The notes: generated by a model from the sequence alone, not told the origin. A stretch of DNA of 53,684 bases from Facklamia miroungae (GCF_012396555.1 NZ_JAAXPS010000010.1:1-53684), one strand, 5' to 3'; shown: positions 26,882-38,040, counted from the first letter of the stretch. Numbers and translations are program-made.

Positions 26882-27853
26882 ATGATATATTTGTTATTGA
26901 TTTTGATAATTCTAGCTATAATTTGCTATCATTATTACTATCGGCGTCAAGTGTTTGATTTGACGAAGCAATTAAAGGCTATCAGTAAATCCCCTACGAA
27001 TCAATTGTTGACACAAGAGATTTTTTCATCAGAAATGAATGAACTTGTTAAAAGGATAAATTTGGCATTAATTAAAGAAAGAAATATATATAGAGAATTG
27101 CAAATTGAGCAACGTTCAAAGCAAGAATTAATGATTAATCTTTCCCATGATGTGAGGACACCTTTGACCTCACTTATGGGTTATCTTCAATTAATGGAAA
27201 CAAGCGATGATGAGAATGACAAGCGGCGCTATTTTCAGATTATCTATCAAAGAATCGATCATTTAAAAAATTTGTTGGATCGGCTTTTCTTATTAGAGAG
27301 GTTGCAAGACACAGAGTTTGAATACAAGAATGAAATCTTGAATTTAAATGAAATCATTACTCAGCATGTTTTGTCTTTCTATGATCAGTTAAAAACGGCT
27401 AATATCGAAGTTGAACTGGACTTATCGGACGGTGGTTTTTTAATTACATCGGATGTCAGACTGTTGAACCACGCGCTAGATAATTTAGTAAAAAATGTGT
27501 TAGATCATGGCAAGGATTACTTAAAAATAAAATTGACGGGCCATAAAGTTGAGGAAGAATTAACAAGTCTTAAGCAAGAAGATTTAATTAATCAAACAAA
27601 ACGAGAAGTTTTACCAGATAATGCAAATGTCGTTAGAATCATTTATTGTAATCGACTTTCACAACCAATTAATGAAGATCCTAATACTTGGTTGAATCGC
27701 TTCTATCAACCTAAAAACAACCAGTCGAGGACAAAACAAAATACGGGCTTAGGCTTAAATATAATCAAAATAGTTGTTGAGAAATTAAGAGGTCAAATTT
27801 ATTTGGAAGCAAAGGGGTCTGATATACTGATAAATCTCTACTTTCCAATCTAA
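26882..27853 (+). CDS. Membrane sensor histidine kinase
   Basis: The 323-residue kinase has one N-terminal membrane helix (about 2-18), a short linker, a HisKA domain with phospho-acceptor H89 in NLSHDVRTPLTSLMG, an N-box in LDNLVKNVLDHG and a G2-like loop NTGLGLNIIK. The G1 box is unusual: where DxGxG is expected there is VVRIIYCNRLSQPIN, so the ATP pocket is degenerate, as in a subset of HPK kinases next to peptide-resistance transporters. There is no sensor domain outside the membrane, so it may sense flux through the transporter. It lies 23 bases after the permease. Confidence 0.85.
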   Translation: MIYLLLILIILAIICYHYYYRRQVFDLTKQLKAISKSPTNQLLTQEIFSSEMNELVKRINLALIKERNIYRELQIEQRSKQELMINLSHDVRTPLTSLMGYLQLMETSDDENDKRRYFQIIYQRIDHLKNLLDRLFLLERLQDTEFEYKNEILNLNEIITQHVLSFYDQLKTANIEVELDLSDGGFLITSDVRLLNHALDNLVKNVLDHGKDYLKIKLTGHKVEEELTSLKQEDLINQTKREVLPDNANVVRIIYCNRLSQPINEDPNTWLNRFYQPKNNQSRTKQNTGLGLNIIKIVVEKLRGQIYLEAKGSDILINLYFPI

Positions 27854-27864
27854 TCAGCGAATGA

Positions 27865-27892
27865 TTTTATGATCAGGTAGAAGATCATAAAA
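27865..27892 (+). terminator. Hairpin at the end of the kinase gene
   Basis: TTTTATGATC and GATCATAAAA form a perfect 10-bp stem with an 8-base loop. There is no T tail on the plus strand, so it is a weak terminator at best, and it adjoins the CtsR box. Confidence 0.35.
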
Positions 27893-27923
27893 CTTGACCA
27901 TTCTTGACCTAATCCGTTATACT
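27893..27923 (+). promoter_or_regulatory. clpP promoter covered by a CtsR operator
   Basis: CTTGACC ATT CTTGACC (27893-27909) is the reverse complement of GGTCAAG AAT GGTCAAG, two CtsR heptads with the normal three-base spacer. The first TTGACC (27894-27899) is also the -35 box of a promoter with TATACT at 27918-27923 (18-base spacer). CtsR bound here would block transcription until heat or protein stress removes it. Confidence 0.85.
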
Positions 27924-27966
27924 ATTGAAGTAAATTGAAATACTCTGATTAAAGGAAGGACATATA

Positions 27967-28572
27967 ATGAATTTAGTACCAACAGTAATAGAACAAACTT
28001 CACGCGGAGAACGCGCTTATGACATATATTCGCGCTTGTTAAAAGATCGAATTATTATGTTATCAGGTCCAGTTGATGATCACATGGCTAATTCAGTTAT
28101 TGCACAATTGTTATTCTTAGATGCTCAAGATCCTGAAAAAGATATTTACTTATATATTAACTCACCAGGTGGTAGTGTTACGGCTGGGTTGGCCATTTAT
28201 GATACCATGAACTTTATTAAAGCGGACGTCCAAACAATCGTGATTGGACTAGCAGCGTCAATGGGATCTGTCCTATTAGCTGCAGGAACCAAAGGCAAAC
28301 GTTTTGCCTTACCGAACGCTGAAGTAATGATTCATCAACCATTAGGGGGAGCGCAAGGCCAAGCCACTGAAATCGAAATTGCGGCTCGTCATATCCTTAA
28401 GACTAGAACACGTTTAAATGAAATTTTGAGTGAAGCGACTGGCCAACCACTTGAAGTAATTGAAAAAGATACTGACCGAGATAATTTTATGACGGCTGAA
28501 GAAGCAAAAGCTTATGGTTTAGTGGATGAAGTAATGTCTAGTCGTAAAGATAAGAAAAATAAGAAAGACTAA
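27967..28572 (+). CDS. clpP: ATP-dependent Clp protease proteolytic subunit
   Basis: The 201-residue serine protease forms the double-ring chamber fed by ClpX, ClpC or ClpE. The catalytic triad is visible: Ser98 in GLAASMGS, His123 in MIHQPLGG and an Asp near 172 in [25 protein letters not shown] is conserved. AAAGGAAGG precedes the ATG. Spx degradation through SpxH and ClpXP would link this gene to the first gene of the window. Confidence 0.97.
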   Translation: MNLVPTVIEQTSRGERAYDIYSRLLKDRIIMLSGPVDDHMANSVIAQLLFLDAQDPEKDIYLYINSPGGSVTAGLAIYDTMNFIKADVQTIVIGLAASMGSVLLAAGTKGKRFALPNAEVMIHQPLGGAQGQATEIEIAARHILKTRTRLNEILSEATGQPLEVIEKDTDRDNFMTAEEAKAYGLVDEVMSSRKDKKNKKD

Positions 28573-28589
28573 AAATTAATGATTTTTTA

Positions 28590-28618
28590 AAGCACTAGCT
28601 ATCTGCTAGTGCTTTTTT
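28590..28618 (+). terminator. Terminator of clpP
   Basis: AAGCACTAGC and GCTAGTGCTT form a 10-bp stem with a 5-base loop and a T tail. Confidence 0.92.
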
Positions 28619-28712
28619 GAATCCTTGTTTTAAAGATGGAATATGTTAAAATAATAATTAGTTATTTAGCTAAATGTCTAAATTAAAGAATATTAAGTCG
28701 GAGGTGACATCA

Positions 28713-28973
28713 ATGAGTTTTCAGATGCTTTTTAAAGCTTTGAGTGATCCCAATCGAAGGAAAATTCTTGAACTATTGAGACCTGGGCCGTTAACTGCTG
28801 GAGAGATTGTCAGGCACTTTAACTCTGCTGGTTCAACAATTTCTAAGCATTTGTCGATTTTAAAACAAGCTGATTTAGTAATTGATAAAAGAGAAGGTCA
28901 ATTTATCTATTATGAATTAAATACTTCAGTTTTAGATAGCGTTATTCAATGGTTAATTAATTTAGAAAAATAG
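28713..28973 (+). CDS. sdpR: ArsR-type regulator, SdpR-like
   Basis: An 86-residue winged-helix repressor with LFKALSDPNRRKILELLRPGPLTAGEI and the recognition helix GSTISKHLSILKQADLV, then the wing KREGQFIYYELN. It lacks the metal-binding cysteines of ArsR/SmtB proteins, consistent with the SdpR subgroup. GGAGGTGA before the ATG at 28713 sets the start; an ATG at 28674 is not preceded by a ribosome-binding site. It is 15 bases upstream of a SdpI-like gene, the same pairing as the sdpRI autoregulatory pair in Bacillus. Confidence 0.85.
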   Translation: MSFQMLFKALSDPNRRKILELLRPGPLTAGEIVRHFNSAGSTISKHLSILKQADLVIDKREGQFIYYELNTSVLDSVIQWLINLEK

Positions 28974-28988
28974 AAGGGGTCTGATCTT

Positions 28989-29636
28989 ATGATGAATAGC
29001 TTTTCAAAATATATTTTAAAAAATTGGCTACTTGTACTTATATCAATTATACTTGCTGGTTATTTCTTTTTAAATGCTCCTGAAACCGTTCCTACGCATT
29101 TTGATATAGCGGGGAATGTGGATAGATATGGTTCCAAAACAAGTCTCTTATTCTTTCCTGGTTTAATGATTGGGCTTAATCTTTTAGCAGAAATGTTGAA
29201 ACACATCGATCCAAAACGTGAAAATTTTCAGCGTTTTGAAAAACATTTTTATCTGATTATTTTTGCGACGAATTTCTTCTTTCTTTTTACTCAAATTGTT
29301 ATGGGAGCTTATATTTTGAACTGGATTAACCAACTTCCTTCCTATATAGAAGGTAGTCTAGGGATTTTGTTCATAATTTTAGGTAATTTTATGCCTAAGA
29401 TAAAATTTAATTATTTTATGGGCATTCGGACCCCATGGACCTTAGCGAATGAGCATGTGTGGTATCATACCCACCGTTTGGCAGGTAAAGTGTTTGTTTT
29501 AATGGGTGCATTAATCATATTAACAATTCTATTACCAGCGGCCATTAAAGAATGGGCTTTTCTTGTAATTACGCTTGGTGGTGTAATTGTTGTGAGTATG
29601 GCTTCCTATTGGTTTTATCGCAAAGAAAAGCGGTAA
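28989..29636 (+). CDS. sdpI: SdpI/YhfL-type membrane protein (immunity-protein family)
   Basis: The 215-residue protein has six predicted membrane helices and both family segments: the N-terminal DUF1648 motif with PTHFDIAGNVDRYGSK (about 35-50) and the C-terminal SdpI motif NYFMGIRTPWTLANEHVWYHTHRLAG. In Bacillus SdpI confers immunity to the killing factor SdpC and captures the SdpR repressor at the membrane. No sdpC-like toxin gene is near, so the pair may defend against toxins made by others or have a different role. AGAAGGGG precedes tandem ATGs. Confidence 0.83.
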   Translation: MMNSFSKYILKNWLLVLISIILAGYFFLNAPETVPTHFDIAGNVDRYGSKTSLLFFPGLMIGLNLLAEMLKHIDPKRENFQRFEKHFYLIIFATNFFFLFTQIVMGAYILNWINQLPSYIEGSLGILFIILGNFMPKIKFNYFMGIRTPWTLANEHVWYHTHRLAGKVFVLMGALIILTILLPAAIKEWAFLVITLGGVIVVSMASYWFYRKEKR

Positions 29637-29789
29637 TGTCTTCTCTTAATAGTAACCCGATGTCTTTTATAAGAGTTGCTCTTTTTGGTTAACAAAAAAA
29701 TTTGTTGTTTTTGATAGCGGATAAATATATTTAGGTCCAGTTTAGAGCGAATCAGGACATTATACGACCAACAAAACAAAGGGTATTTA

Positions 29790-29818
29790 TTGTAATTTAG
29801 AGTATACAGTGATAAAAT
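29790..29818 (+). promoter_or_regulatory. Promoter of the glycolytic operon
   Basis: TTGTAA (29790-29795) and TAAAAT (29813-29818) are 17 bases apart, and TGA before the second hexamer gives an extended -10. Transcription would start near 29825, 70 bases before cggR. The rest of the gap after sdpI (29637-29789) shows only a weak AGAG/CTCT hairpin with five Ts near 29680-29697. Confidence 0.65.
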
Positions 29819-29860
29819 AGTCAATATAGAAGAATTAAAAGCTTTTCTTCTTTTGTTATT

Positions 29861-29880
29861 TTAGGTCGCTTAACGACCAA
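29861..29880. promoter_or_regulatory. Candidate CggR operator
   Basis: TTAGGTCGCTTAACGACCAA is an inverted repeat (GGTCG ... CGACC) between the promoter and the cggR start, the same place where CggR binds in Bacillus. A second partial match (AGGACATTATACGACC, around 29754-29769) lies upstream of the promoter and resembles the Bacillus GGGAC-N6-TGTCC form. Which is bound cannot be told here. Confidence 0.5.
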
Positions 29881-29893
29881 TAGGAGGCTTGGG

Positions 29894-30934
29894 ATGGATT
29901 TAATCGATGTGTTAGGTACACTTGCGCCTGAATTAGATGAGATGTTAGATATTCGTCTAAATATCTTAAAGGCTTTATCTAAACATCAATTACGAATTGG
30001 TCGTAAGGTTTTAGCGGAGCAAATCAATTTATCCGAGCGGACTTTAAGAACAAATTTAAAAGTTTTACGCGATCAAGAACTGGTAGACGTTAGTCGTGCA
30101 GGAATTCGGATTACTGATGAGGGGCAAAGAGTAGGTCATCTTATTCAGCAATTAAGAATGGGTCAGGATCGTTTGCCAGAGTATGAGGCGTTCTTAGCGA
30201 AAGAGCTCGAAATTCAAAATTGTTGGGTAGTGGCTGGCAATGTCGAAAATGACCCAACAGTCTTTCAAATGCTAGCTGAAGCGGTACAAACGATTCTAGG
30301 TCAAGAATTGCCGCAAGAAGCTGTTGTGGCTGTTACAGGCGGATCGACCTTAGCAAATGTAGGACAGTATTTTACCAAAGAATTGTCGCAAAATAGACAT
30401 TTATCATTCGTACCTAGTCGTGGCGGAATGGAAGGGTCTTTCCATATTCAATCGAATACGGTTGCTGGTATAATGGCTCAAGAAACACAAGCTGATTATG
30501 TTCCCTTGTACGTTCCAGATCGTTTGACTGATGAATTAAGCCAGGAGATTGTTAAAGATCCAGCGATAAAAAAAGCCTTGGATTTAAGCCGAACAGCTAA
30601 CTGTCTTTTGTTAAGTGTAGGTGCTGCGCAGATTATGTCACATCGAAGAAAATTGACTGATCAACAAGAAAAGAAAATTATTGAAGGTCAAGCAGTGGGT
30701 GAAGCATTTGGTATTTTTTATGATGCTGATGGGAAAATTGTTTTTTCTATTCCACGTCTAGGCTTACAACTTGAAGATGTTATAAAGTTTCCGTTATTAT
30801 TAACCATAGTAGCAGGTGAACAAAAAGCTTCTGCTACCCGAGCTTTCTACAAGATGATGCCAAAACAAACCTGGCTCATCTGTGATGAAAGTCTCGCTAA
30901 AGCTGTTTTAAATGGGGTTACCCAATTTAAATAA
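29894..30934 (+). CDS. cggR: Central glycolytic genes regulator CggR
   Basis: The 346-residue repressor of the SorC/DeoR type has an N-terminal HTH ([13 protein letters not shown] region, about 45-70) and a sugar-phosphate-binding C-terminal domain ([47 protein letters not shown]). In Bacillus CggR represses gapA-pgk-tpi-pgm-eno until fructose-1,6-bisphosphate accumulates. It is the first gene of the same operon here. TAGGAGGCTT precedes the ATG. Confidence 0.94.
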   Translation: MDLIDVLGTLAPELDEMLDIRLNILKALSKHQLRIGRKVLAEQINLSERTLRTNLKVLRDQELVDVSRAGIRITDEGQRVGHLIQQLRMGQDRLPEYEAFLAKELEIQNCWVVAGNVENDPTVFQMLAEAVQTILGQELPQEAVVAVTGGSTLANVGQYFTKELSQNRHLSFVPSRGGMEGSFHIQSNTVAGIMAQETQADYVPLYVPDRLTDELSQEIVKDPAIKKALDLSRTANCLLLSVGAAQIMSHRRKLTDQQEKKIIEGQAVGEAFGIFYDADGKIVFSIPRLGLQLEDVIKFPLLLTIVAGEQKASATRAFYKMMPKQTWLICDESLAKAVLNGVTQFK

Positions 30935-30960
30935 AATATCCTAAGGGGGAAATTATCAAT

Positions 30961-31959
30961 ATGTCAACAAAAATCGCAATCAATGGTTTCGGCCGAATTG
31001 GACGTTTAGCATTACGTCGTATTTTAGAAAAAGGATCCGATTTAGAAGTCGTAGCAATTAATGATTTAACAGATAACGAAGATTTAGCTTACTTATTAAA
31101 ATATGACTCAGCGCAAGGACGCTTTCCATATTCTGTAGAAGCTAAAGGTGATGTGATTGTTGTGGATGGTAAAGAGATCAAAGCTTTTGCTGAACCGGAT
31201 GCAGCAAAATTACCATGGAAAGATTTAGGGGTTGAATTTGTCTTAGAATGTACTGGTTTTTACAATTCAGCAGAAAAGGCTCAAGCCCATATCGATGCAG
31301 GTGCTAAACGTGTCTTAATCTCAGCGCCCGCTAAGTCGCCTGAAACGAAAACAATTGTATACGGTGTAAATCACGAAGTTTTAACAGCGGATGATGTGAT
31401 TGTTTCAGCAGCTTCATGTACAACGAACTGTTTAGCTCCGATGGTGAATGTTTTACACAAAGAATTCGGACTAAAATCTGCCCAAATGGTGACTGTCCAT
31501 GCTTATACAGCAACTCAAAAATTGCAAGATTCACCAGGTGGACGTAAAAACCGTGCAGGTGCCTTCTCAATTATCCCAGCTTCAACTGGAGCTGCTAAAG
31601 CAATTGGAAAAGTAATTCCTGAATTAAATGGCAAGATTGATGGTGCAGCTTTACGTGTTCCAACAATTACTGGCTCTTTAACTGAGGTATACGCAGTCTT
31701 AGATAAGGAAGTAACAGCTGAAGAAGTCAATGCAGCGATGAAAAAATATGAATCAGATGCTTTTGTCTATGAAGAAGATGAAATTGTTTCTGCTGATATT
31801 ATTGGTTATCCAGCTGGATCAATCTTTGATGCAACACTTACAAAAGTAATGGGGGAAGGCGATGATCAAATCGTCATGGCAGCATCATGGTATGATAATG
31901 AGTACGGCTTTACAGCAAACATGATTTCAACCTTAGAATATTTTGTTGAACTAAACTAA
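30961..31959 (+). CDS. gapA: Glyceraldehyde-3-phosphate dehydrogenase, NAD-dependent glycolytic type
   Basis: The 332-residue enzyme oxidises glyceraldehyde 3-phosphate to 1,3-bisphosphoglycerate. The Rossmann motif [14 protein letters not shown] opens the protein, the nucleophile Cys153 is in [12 protein letters not shown], and WYDNEYGF is near the end. Position after cggR marks it as the glycolytic rather than the gluconeogenic form. AAGGGGGAAA precedes the ATG. Codon use is strongly biased, as expected for high expression. Confidence 0.97.
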   Translation: MSTKIAINGFGRIGRLALRRILEKGSDLEVVAINDLTDNEDLAYLLKYDSAQGRFPYSVEAKGDVIVVDGKEIKAFAEPDAAKLPWKDLGVEFVLECTGFYNSAEKAQAHIDAGAKRVLISAPAKSPETKTIVYGVNHEVLTADDVIVSAASCTTNCLAPMVNVLHKEFGLKSAQMVTVHAYTATQKLQDSPGGRKNRAGAFSIIPASTGAAKAIGKVIPELNGKIDGAALRVPTITGSLTEVYAVLDKEVTAEEVNAAMKKYESDAFVYEEDEIVSADIIGYPAGSIFDATLTKVMGEGDDQIVMAASWYDNEYGFTANMISTLEYFVELN

Positions 31960-31975
31960 TCGAAAAACCCACACC

Positions 31976-32008
31976 AGCGGGGAAGCAAACGCGCTTCTCC
32001 GCTTTTTT
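31976..32008 (+). terminator. Hairpin between gapA and pgk (partial terminator)
   Basis: AGCGGGGAAGC pairs with GCTTCTCCGCT (one G-U pair) and is followed by six Ts. As it lies inside the operon it should act as an attenuator, making gapA mRNA more abundant than that of the downstream genes. Confidence 0.75.
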
Positions 32009-32025
32009 CATAAGGAGGAAGAAGA

Positions 32026-33222
32026 ATGGCTAAGAAAACTGTTAGAGACTTAAACGTTGAAAACAAAACCGTATTAGTACGTGTCGATTTTAACGTTCCG
32101 ATGGATGGCGATAAGATTACAGATGATAATCGAATTGTAGCTGCTCTAGATACAATCAAGTATTTAATTGATCATCAAGCCAAGGTTGTTTTATTTTCAC
32201 ATCTAGGTAAGATCAAATCGGCAGAGGATTTGGATAAAGCAGATCGCAACTTAAAACCTGTAGCAGATCGTTTATCAGAATTATTAGGGCAAATGGTTAT
32301 TTTTGTTGAAGAGACACGTGGTGAAAAATTAGAATCAGCGGTTAAAGACTTGCAAAAGGGTCAGGTACTATTGGTTCAAAATACGCGCTTTGAAGATGTA
32401 AAAGGTAAAAAAGAATCCGGCAATGACCCTGAGCTTGGTAGGTATTGGGCTAGTTTAGGTGATTTGTTTGTTAATGACGCTTTTGGAACAGCCCACCGTG
32501 CCCATGCTTCGAACGTGGGGATTGCTTCTCACTTAGAATCAGCTGTGGGTTTCTTAATGGAAAAAGAAGTTAAATTTTTAGGCGAAGCAGTAGATCAGCC
32601 ACAAAGACCTTTTGTAGCTATTTTGGGTGGTGCCAAGGTTTCTGATAAGATTAAGGTGATTGAAAACTTATTAGACCGAGCGGATAAAATTCTTATTGGT
32701 GGAGGTATGGCTTATACGTTTTTCAAAGCTAAAGGTTTTGAAATTGGACAATCGATTTGTGAACCAGACCGTGTTGAGTTAGCTAAAGAAATTATGACGA
32801 AAGCAGGCGGCAAATTAGTACTACCGATTGACAATGTTGTGGCTAAAAAATTTGCTAACGATGCGGAAACCAAAGTCGTCACTTCGGAGGATATTCCTGC
32901 TGATTATATGGGTATGGATATTGGACCAGAGACAGTCGAATTATTCAAAGAAACTCTAGCAGGAGCCAAAACAGTCGTTTGGAATGGACCGATGGGTGTT
33001 TTTGAAATGGAAAACTTTTCGAAAGGAACCATAGGTGTTTGTGAGGCTATTGCACAATTAGAAGATGCAACAACGATTGTTGGAGGTGGAGATTCTGCGG
33101 CCGCTGTTAGTCAACTAGGTTACGAAGACAAATTTACGCATATTTCAACAGGTGGGGGAGCTTCCTTAACTTATCTTGAAGGGGCAGTATTACCTGGCGT
33201 GGATTCAATCAATGATAAATAA
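32026..33222 (+). CDS. pgk: Phosphoglycerate kinase
   Basis: The 398-residue enzyme makes ATP from 1,3-bisphosphoglycerate. Features are [26 protein letters not shown], the hinge-region [13 protein letters not shown], and the nucleotide-binding GGGDSAAAV and [13 protein letters not shown] near the end. AAGGAGGAAG precedes the ATG. Confidence 0.97.
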   Translation: MAKKTVRDLNVENKTVLVRVDFNVPMDGDKITDDNRIVAALDTIKYLIDHQAKVVLFSHLGKIKSAEDLDKADRNLKPVADRLSELLGQMVIFVEETRGEKLESAVKDLQKGQVLLVQNTRFEDVKGKKESGNDPELGRYWASLGDLFVNDAFGTAHRAHASNVGIASHLESAVGFLMEKEVKFLGEAVDQPQRPFVAILGGAKVSDKIKVIENLLDRADKILIGGGMAYTFFKAKGFEIGQSICEPDRVELAKEIMTKAGGKLVLPIDNVVAKKFANDAETKVVTSEDIPADYMGMDIGPETVELFKETLAGAKTVVWNGPMGVFEMENFSKGTIGVCEAIAQLEDATTIVGGGDSAAAVSQLGYEDKFTHISTGGGASLTYLEGAVLPGVDSINDK

Positions 33223-33241
33223 TTTAGAAAAGGAGAAAACT

Positions 33242-34000
33242 ATGTCACGCAAACCAATTATTGCTGGAAACTGGAAAATGAATAAAACAGCTAAAGAATC
33301 GCGGGCTTTTATTGAAGATGTCAAGTTAGATATCCCTTCAAATGATTTAGTCGATGCAGTGATCGGAGCTCCTGCTATTTTCTTAGAAGCTATGACCGAA
33401 GCTGTACAGGGAACTGATTTACAAGTAGCGGCGCAAAATTGTTATTGGGAAGATGAAGGGGCTTTTACGGGCGAAAGCAGTCCGAAAACGTTATCAGATC
33501 TTGGGGTTGATTATGTAATTATCGGACATTCTGAACGTCGCCAGTATTTTCACGAAAGCAATGAAGAGATTAATAAAAAAGCTCATGCTATCTTTCGTAA
33601 TGGAATGAAGCCGATTATTTGTTGCGGAGAAACGCTCGAAACCTACGAAGCCGGAAATGCTGAGGAATTTGTAGGCCAACAAATAACGGCAGCTTTAAAT
33701 GAATTAACGGAAGGACAAGTACAATCATTGGTAATTGCTTATGAACCAATTTGGGCTATTGGAACAGGTAAATCAGCAACTAAAGATGATGCTCAGAAAA
33801 TGTGTAAAACCATTCGCCATATAGTTGCAGAAAACTTTAACCAAGAGGTAGCTGATCAGGTTCGTATTCAATATGGCGGATCAGTTAAACCAGAAAACAT
33901 TGCAGAGTACCTCGCTTGCCCAGATGTTGACGGAGCTTTAGTGGGAGGAGCTAGTTTGCAACCTGAATCTTTCTTATCATTATTGGAGGCGATTAACTAA
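33242..34000 (+). CDS. tpiA: Triosephosphate isomerase
   Basis: The 252-residue TIM-barrel enzyme interconverts dihydroxyacetone phosphate and glyceraldehyde 3-phosphate. Lys13 in AGNWKMNK, His in IIGHSERR and Glu in AYEPIWAIG are the catalytic residues, and YGGSVKPEN binds phosphate. AAAAGGAGAAAAC sets the ATG at 33242; a frame reading back into pgk is not real. The stop overlaps the gpmI start by one base. Confidence 0.97.
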   Translation: MSRKPIIAGNWKMNKTAKESRAFIEDVKLDIPSNDLVDAVIGAPAIFLEAMTEAVQGTDLQVAAQNCYWEDEGAFTGESSPKTLSDLGVDYVIIGHSERRQYFHESNEEINKKAHAIFRNGMKPIICCGETLETYEAGNAEEFVGQQITAALNELTEGQVQSLVIAYEPIWAIGTGKSATKDDAQKMCKTIRHIVAENFNQEVADQVRIQYGGSVKPENIAEYLACPDVDGALVGGASLQPESFLSLLEAIN

Positions 34001-35520
34001 TGGCAAAAGCACCTATTGCTTTAATTATTATCGATGGTTTTGGTATTCGCGAGGAAGCCTATGGGAATGCCGTTAAAGCGGCTCATAAACCCAACTTTGA
34101 TCGTTACTGGAAACAATTTCCCCATCAACAAATAGAAGCTGAAGGAGAAAATGTAGGTTTGCCGGAAGGTCAAATGGGTAATTCTGAAGTAGGACATATG
34201 AATATCGGAGCTGGAAGAATAGTCTATCAATCCTTGACACGAATAAATAAGGCCATTCAAGATGGAAGTATAAAACAGATTCCTGAACTCACTAAGGCCA
34301 TCGAGCACGCTAAGCAAAATGGTGGAGCACTGCATTTAATGGGTTTACTTTCTAACGGTGGTGTTCATTCACATATCAATCACCTCTTCGGTTTAATTGA
34401 GTTAGCCAAAGAAATGGATTTAAACAAAGTGTATATTCACGCTTTTCTAGATGGACGTGATGTTGGGCCTCAATCCGGGATTGGTTTTATCAGAGATACA
34501 GAAAGTTTTATTAAAGAAAAAGGAATTGGTGAAATTGCAACGGTCTCTGGACGTTACTATGCAATGGACCGTGATAAGCGTTGGGACCGCGTTAAATTAG
34601 CTTATGATGCTTTAGTTAGTGGTCAAGGACCTCAATATGCCTCTGCTGAAGCAGGAGTTCAGGCTTCTTATGATCAAGAAGTATATGATGAATTTGTTCA
34701 ACCTTTTGTGGTAGATCCAGAAGGACACATTAAAGAAGGCGATAGCGTCATTTATTATAATTTCCGCCCCGATCGTGCAATTCAACTATCAACGGCTATA
34801 AGTAATCCAGCTTTTGACGGTTTTGACACATCCACTCGACCAAAAAATTTACAATTTGTAACCTTTACTAAATATTCAAAAGATGTTCTAGCCGAAATTG
34901 CTTTCAAGAAAGTTGATTTAGTGAATACGATTGGAGAAGCGATAGCGAAAGCAGGCAAAACGCAGTTACGTATTGCAGAAACTGAGAAGTTTCCTCATGT
35001 CACTTTCTTTATGTCAGGTGGCCGTCATGAAACGTTTCCGGGAGAAGAACGTATTTTAATTCCTTCTCCTAAAGTAGCTACTTATGACTTAAAACCTGAA
35101 ATGTCAGCTTATGAAGTCAAGGACGCATTGATAGATAAAATTAATGAAGATACGATCGATGCAATCATTCTTAATTTTGCTAACCCGGATATGGTTGGTC
35201 ATTCCGGTATGCTCGATCCTACAGTTAAAGCCATTGAAGCAGTTGATGAATGTTTAGGTCAAATCGTTGACTTGATTCTTGCTAAAGGTGGAGCAGCAAT
35301 TATCACAGCGGACCATGGGAACGCTGATGAAGTAACCACACTTGATGGAAAGCCGATGACGGCTCATACAACCAATCCGGTTCCAGTAATTGTGACTAAA
35401 GAGGGCCTTACACTCAGAGAAGATGGTATCTTATCTGATTTAGCACCAACAATGCTAGAACTTCTTGAAATTGAGCAGCCGAAAGAAATGACAAGTAAGA
35501 GTTTGATAAAACATGAATGA
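34000..35520 (+). CDS. gpmI: 2,3-bisphosphoglycerate-independent phosphoglycerate mutase
   Basis: The 506-residue manganese enzyme interconverts 3- and 2-phosphoglycerate. The alkaline-phosphatase-type core has [10 protein letters not shown], the phospho-serine Ser62 in [14 protein letters not shown], and the metal ligands in [12 protein letters not shown] and TADHGNADE. The dependency on Mn2+ gives a loose link to metal regulation elsewhere in the window. It is coupled to tpiA by TAATG. Confidence 0.96.
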   Translation: MAKAPIALIIIDGFGIREEAYGNAVKAAHKPNFDRYWKQFPHQQIEAEGENVGLPEGQMGNSEVGHMNIGAGRIVYQSLTRINKAIQDGSIKQIPELTKAIEHAKQNGGALHLMGLLSNGGVHSHINHLFGLIELAKEMDLNKVYIHAFLDGRDVGPQSGIGFIRDTESFIKEKGIGEIATVSGRYYAMDRDKRWDRVKLAYDALVSGQGPQYASAEAGVQASYDQEVYDEFVQPFVVDPEGHIKEGDSVIYYNFRPDRAIQLSTAISNPAFDGFDTSTRPKNLQFVTFTKYSKDVLAEIAFKKVDLVNTIGEAIAKAGKTQLRIAETEKFPHVTFFMSGGRHETFPGEERILIPSPKVATYDLKPEMSAYEVKDALIDKINEDTIDAIILNFANPDMVGHSGMLDPTVKAIEAVDECLGQIVDLILAKGGAAIITADHGNADEVTTLDGKPMTAHTTNPVPVIVTKEGLTLREDGILSDLAPTMLELLEIEQPKEMTSKSLIKHE

Positions 35521-35557
35521 GATTTGATTGAATTTATAGATTTAAAACAATAAAATA

Positions 35558-36908
<1,351 letters not shown>

Positions 36909-37013
36909 GAAGTTATATATTAACTTAAATCTTATATACGATACTTGCTTTTGTATGTATTGCTAAAATTAATTATGTTTCTATTTAAAAGTACGTACAA
37001 ATAGTTTTAAGAA

Positions 37014-37052
37014 AACCTCTTGTTTATTAAAAAATAAACGGGAGGTTTTTTT
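37014..37052 (+). terminator. Terminator hairpin overlapping the integrase ribosome-binding site
   Basis: AAAACCTC-TT-GTTTATT pairs with AATAAAC-GG-GAGGTTTT (two G-U pairs in the middle), a 17-bp stem with an AAAA loop, ending in a run of Ts. It should end transcripts coming from eno. The GGGAGG at 37042-37047, the only ribosome-binding sequence for the integrase, lies in the 3' arm. Confidence 0.85.
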
Positions 37053-37054
37053 GT

Positions 37055-37993
37055 GTGGAATTAAAAAGTTTGAAAGAGGAATTCTTAATAGATTGTAAGA
37101 TAAGGAATCTTTCTCCAAGAACGATTGAAACTTATGATAGAAATATAGCGATAGTTATTAGTTTGTTAAAGAACAAGGAGATATACTCTGTAGAGAAGGT
37201 AAGTAAGGTAGCTATGAATGAAGTAATTCTATATTTAAAGGAGTCAGGTAGAAAAACTTCTTATATCAATACAATTTTAAAATCTATTAAGGTTCTCTTT
37301 AAATATGCATATGAAGAAAGATATATATCAGAAAATATTATGTTAAAAGTCAATCTACTAAAAGAAGAAAAATTAGTTTTAACCACATTTTCTGATGAAG
37401 AAGTAATTAAAATGATAGACTATTATAGTGGGAAAGGTTTCTTAAAAGTTCGAAATAAACTTATTATTGAAATGTTTGCAGATACAGGTTTAAGGGCATC
37501 AGAATTAAGAGGAATAAGAAATAATAGAGTGAAAGATGGATATTTAATTGTATGCGGCAAAGGGAATAAAGAAAGAATTGTACCGCTTTCTCCTTACTTA
37601 GGAAAAAGGATTATTAAGTATAAACGTGTTAAATATGATTATTTCAAAAACTTGCGAGTTCAGAGAGAGTTAGATGATTTCCTTTTTCTCACTAAATCTG
37701 GAAATATGATTCGTTCAAATGTATTGCTTGAACTAGTTGTAAAAGAAGCAGCAATTTCAGTAGGAGTGAGAGAAGAAGTCAAAAGAAAATCGTGTCATAG
37801 TCTCCGACATTACTATGCTCAGAATTTATTAAAATCAGGAACTAATATGTATATAATAAGTCGATTACTAGGTCACTCAAACTTAAAAACTACTCAATTG
37901 TATTTAAATTCATTAACAGATGAAGAAATAATTAATCATATGTCAGAGAACACTCCTCTAATGCAAATGGTAAAAAAATTGAAACGTAATTAA
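37055..37993 (+). CDS. int: Tyrosine recombinase (element integrase)
   Basis: The 312-residue protein has an N-terminal SAM-like core-binding domain (about 1-95) and a phage-integrase catalytic domain with the full set of residues: R147 in TGLRASEL, K169 in CGKGNKER, H248-x-x-R251 in CHSLRHYY, H274 in LLGHSNLKTT and the nucleophile Y283. It lacks the AP2-like arm-binding domain of larger integrases and is close in size to XerC/XerD. It starts at GTG, 7 bases after GGGAGG. Its place next to the duplicated eno end identifies it as the enzyme that inserted the element. Confidence 0.92.
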   Translation: MELKSLKEEFLIDCKIRNLSPRTIETYDRNIAIVISLLKNKEIYSVEKVSKVAMNEVILYLKESGRKTSYINTILKSIKVLFKYAYEERYISENIMLKVNLLKEEKLVLTTFSDEEVIKMIDYYSGKGFLKVRNKLIIEMFADTGLRASELRGIRNNRVKDGYLIVCGKGNKERIVPLSPYLGKRIIKYKRVKYDYFKNLRVQRELDDFLFLTKSGNMIRSNVLLELVVKEAAISVGVREEVKRKSCHSLRHYYAQNLLKSGTNMYIISRLLGHSNLKTTQLYLNSLTDEEIINHMSENTPLMQMVKKLKRN

Positions 37994-38040
37994 CTCATAT
38001 CAAGATATTAAAAATCTTATAAATTATAACCTTTAAAAGT

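Noticed and set aside
36909-37054. tRNA or tmRNA gene as integration target
   Set aside because: No cloverleaf is seen at either end; the duplicated sequence is protein-coding eno.
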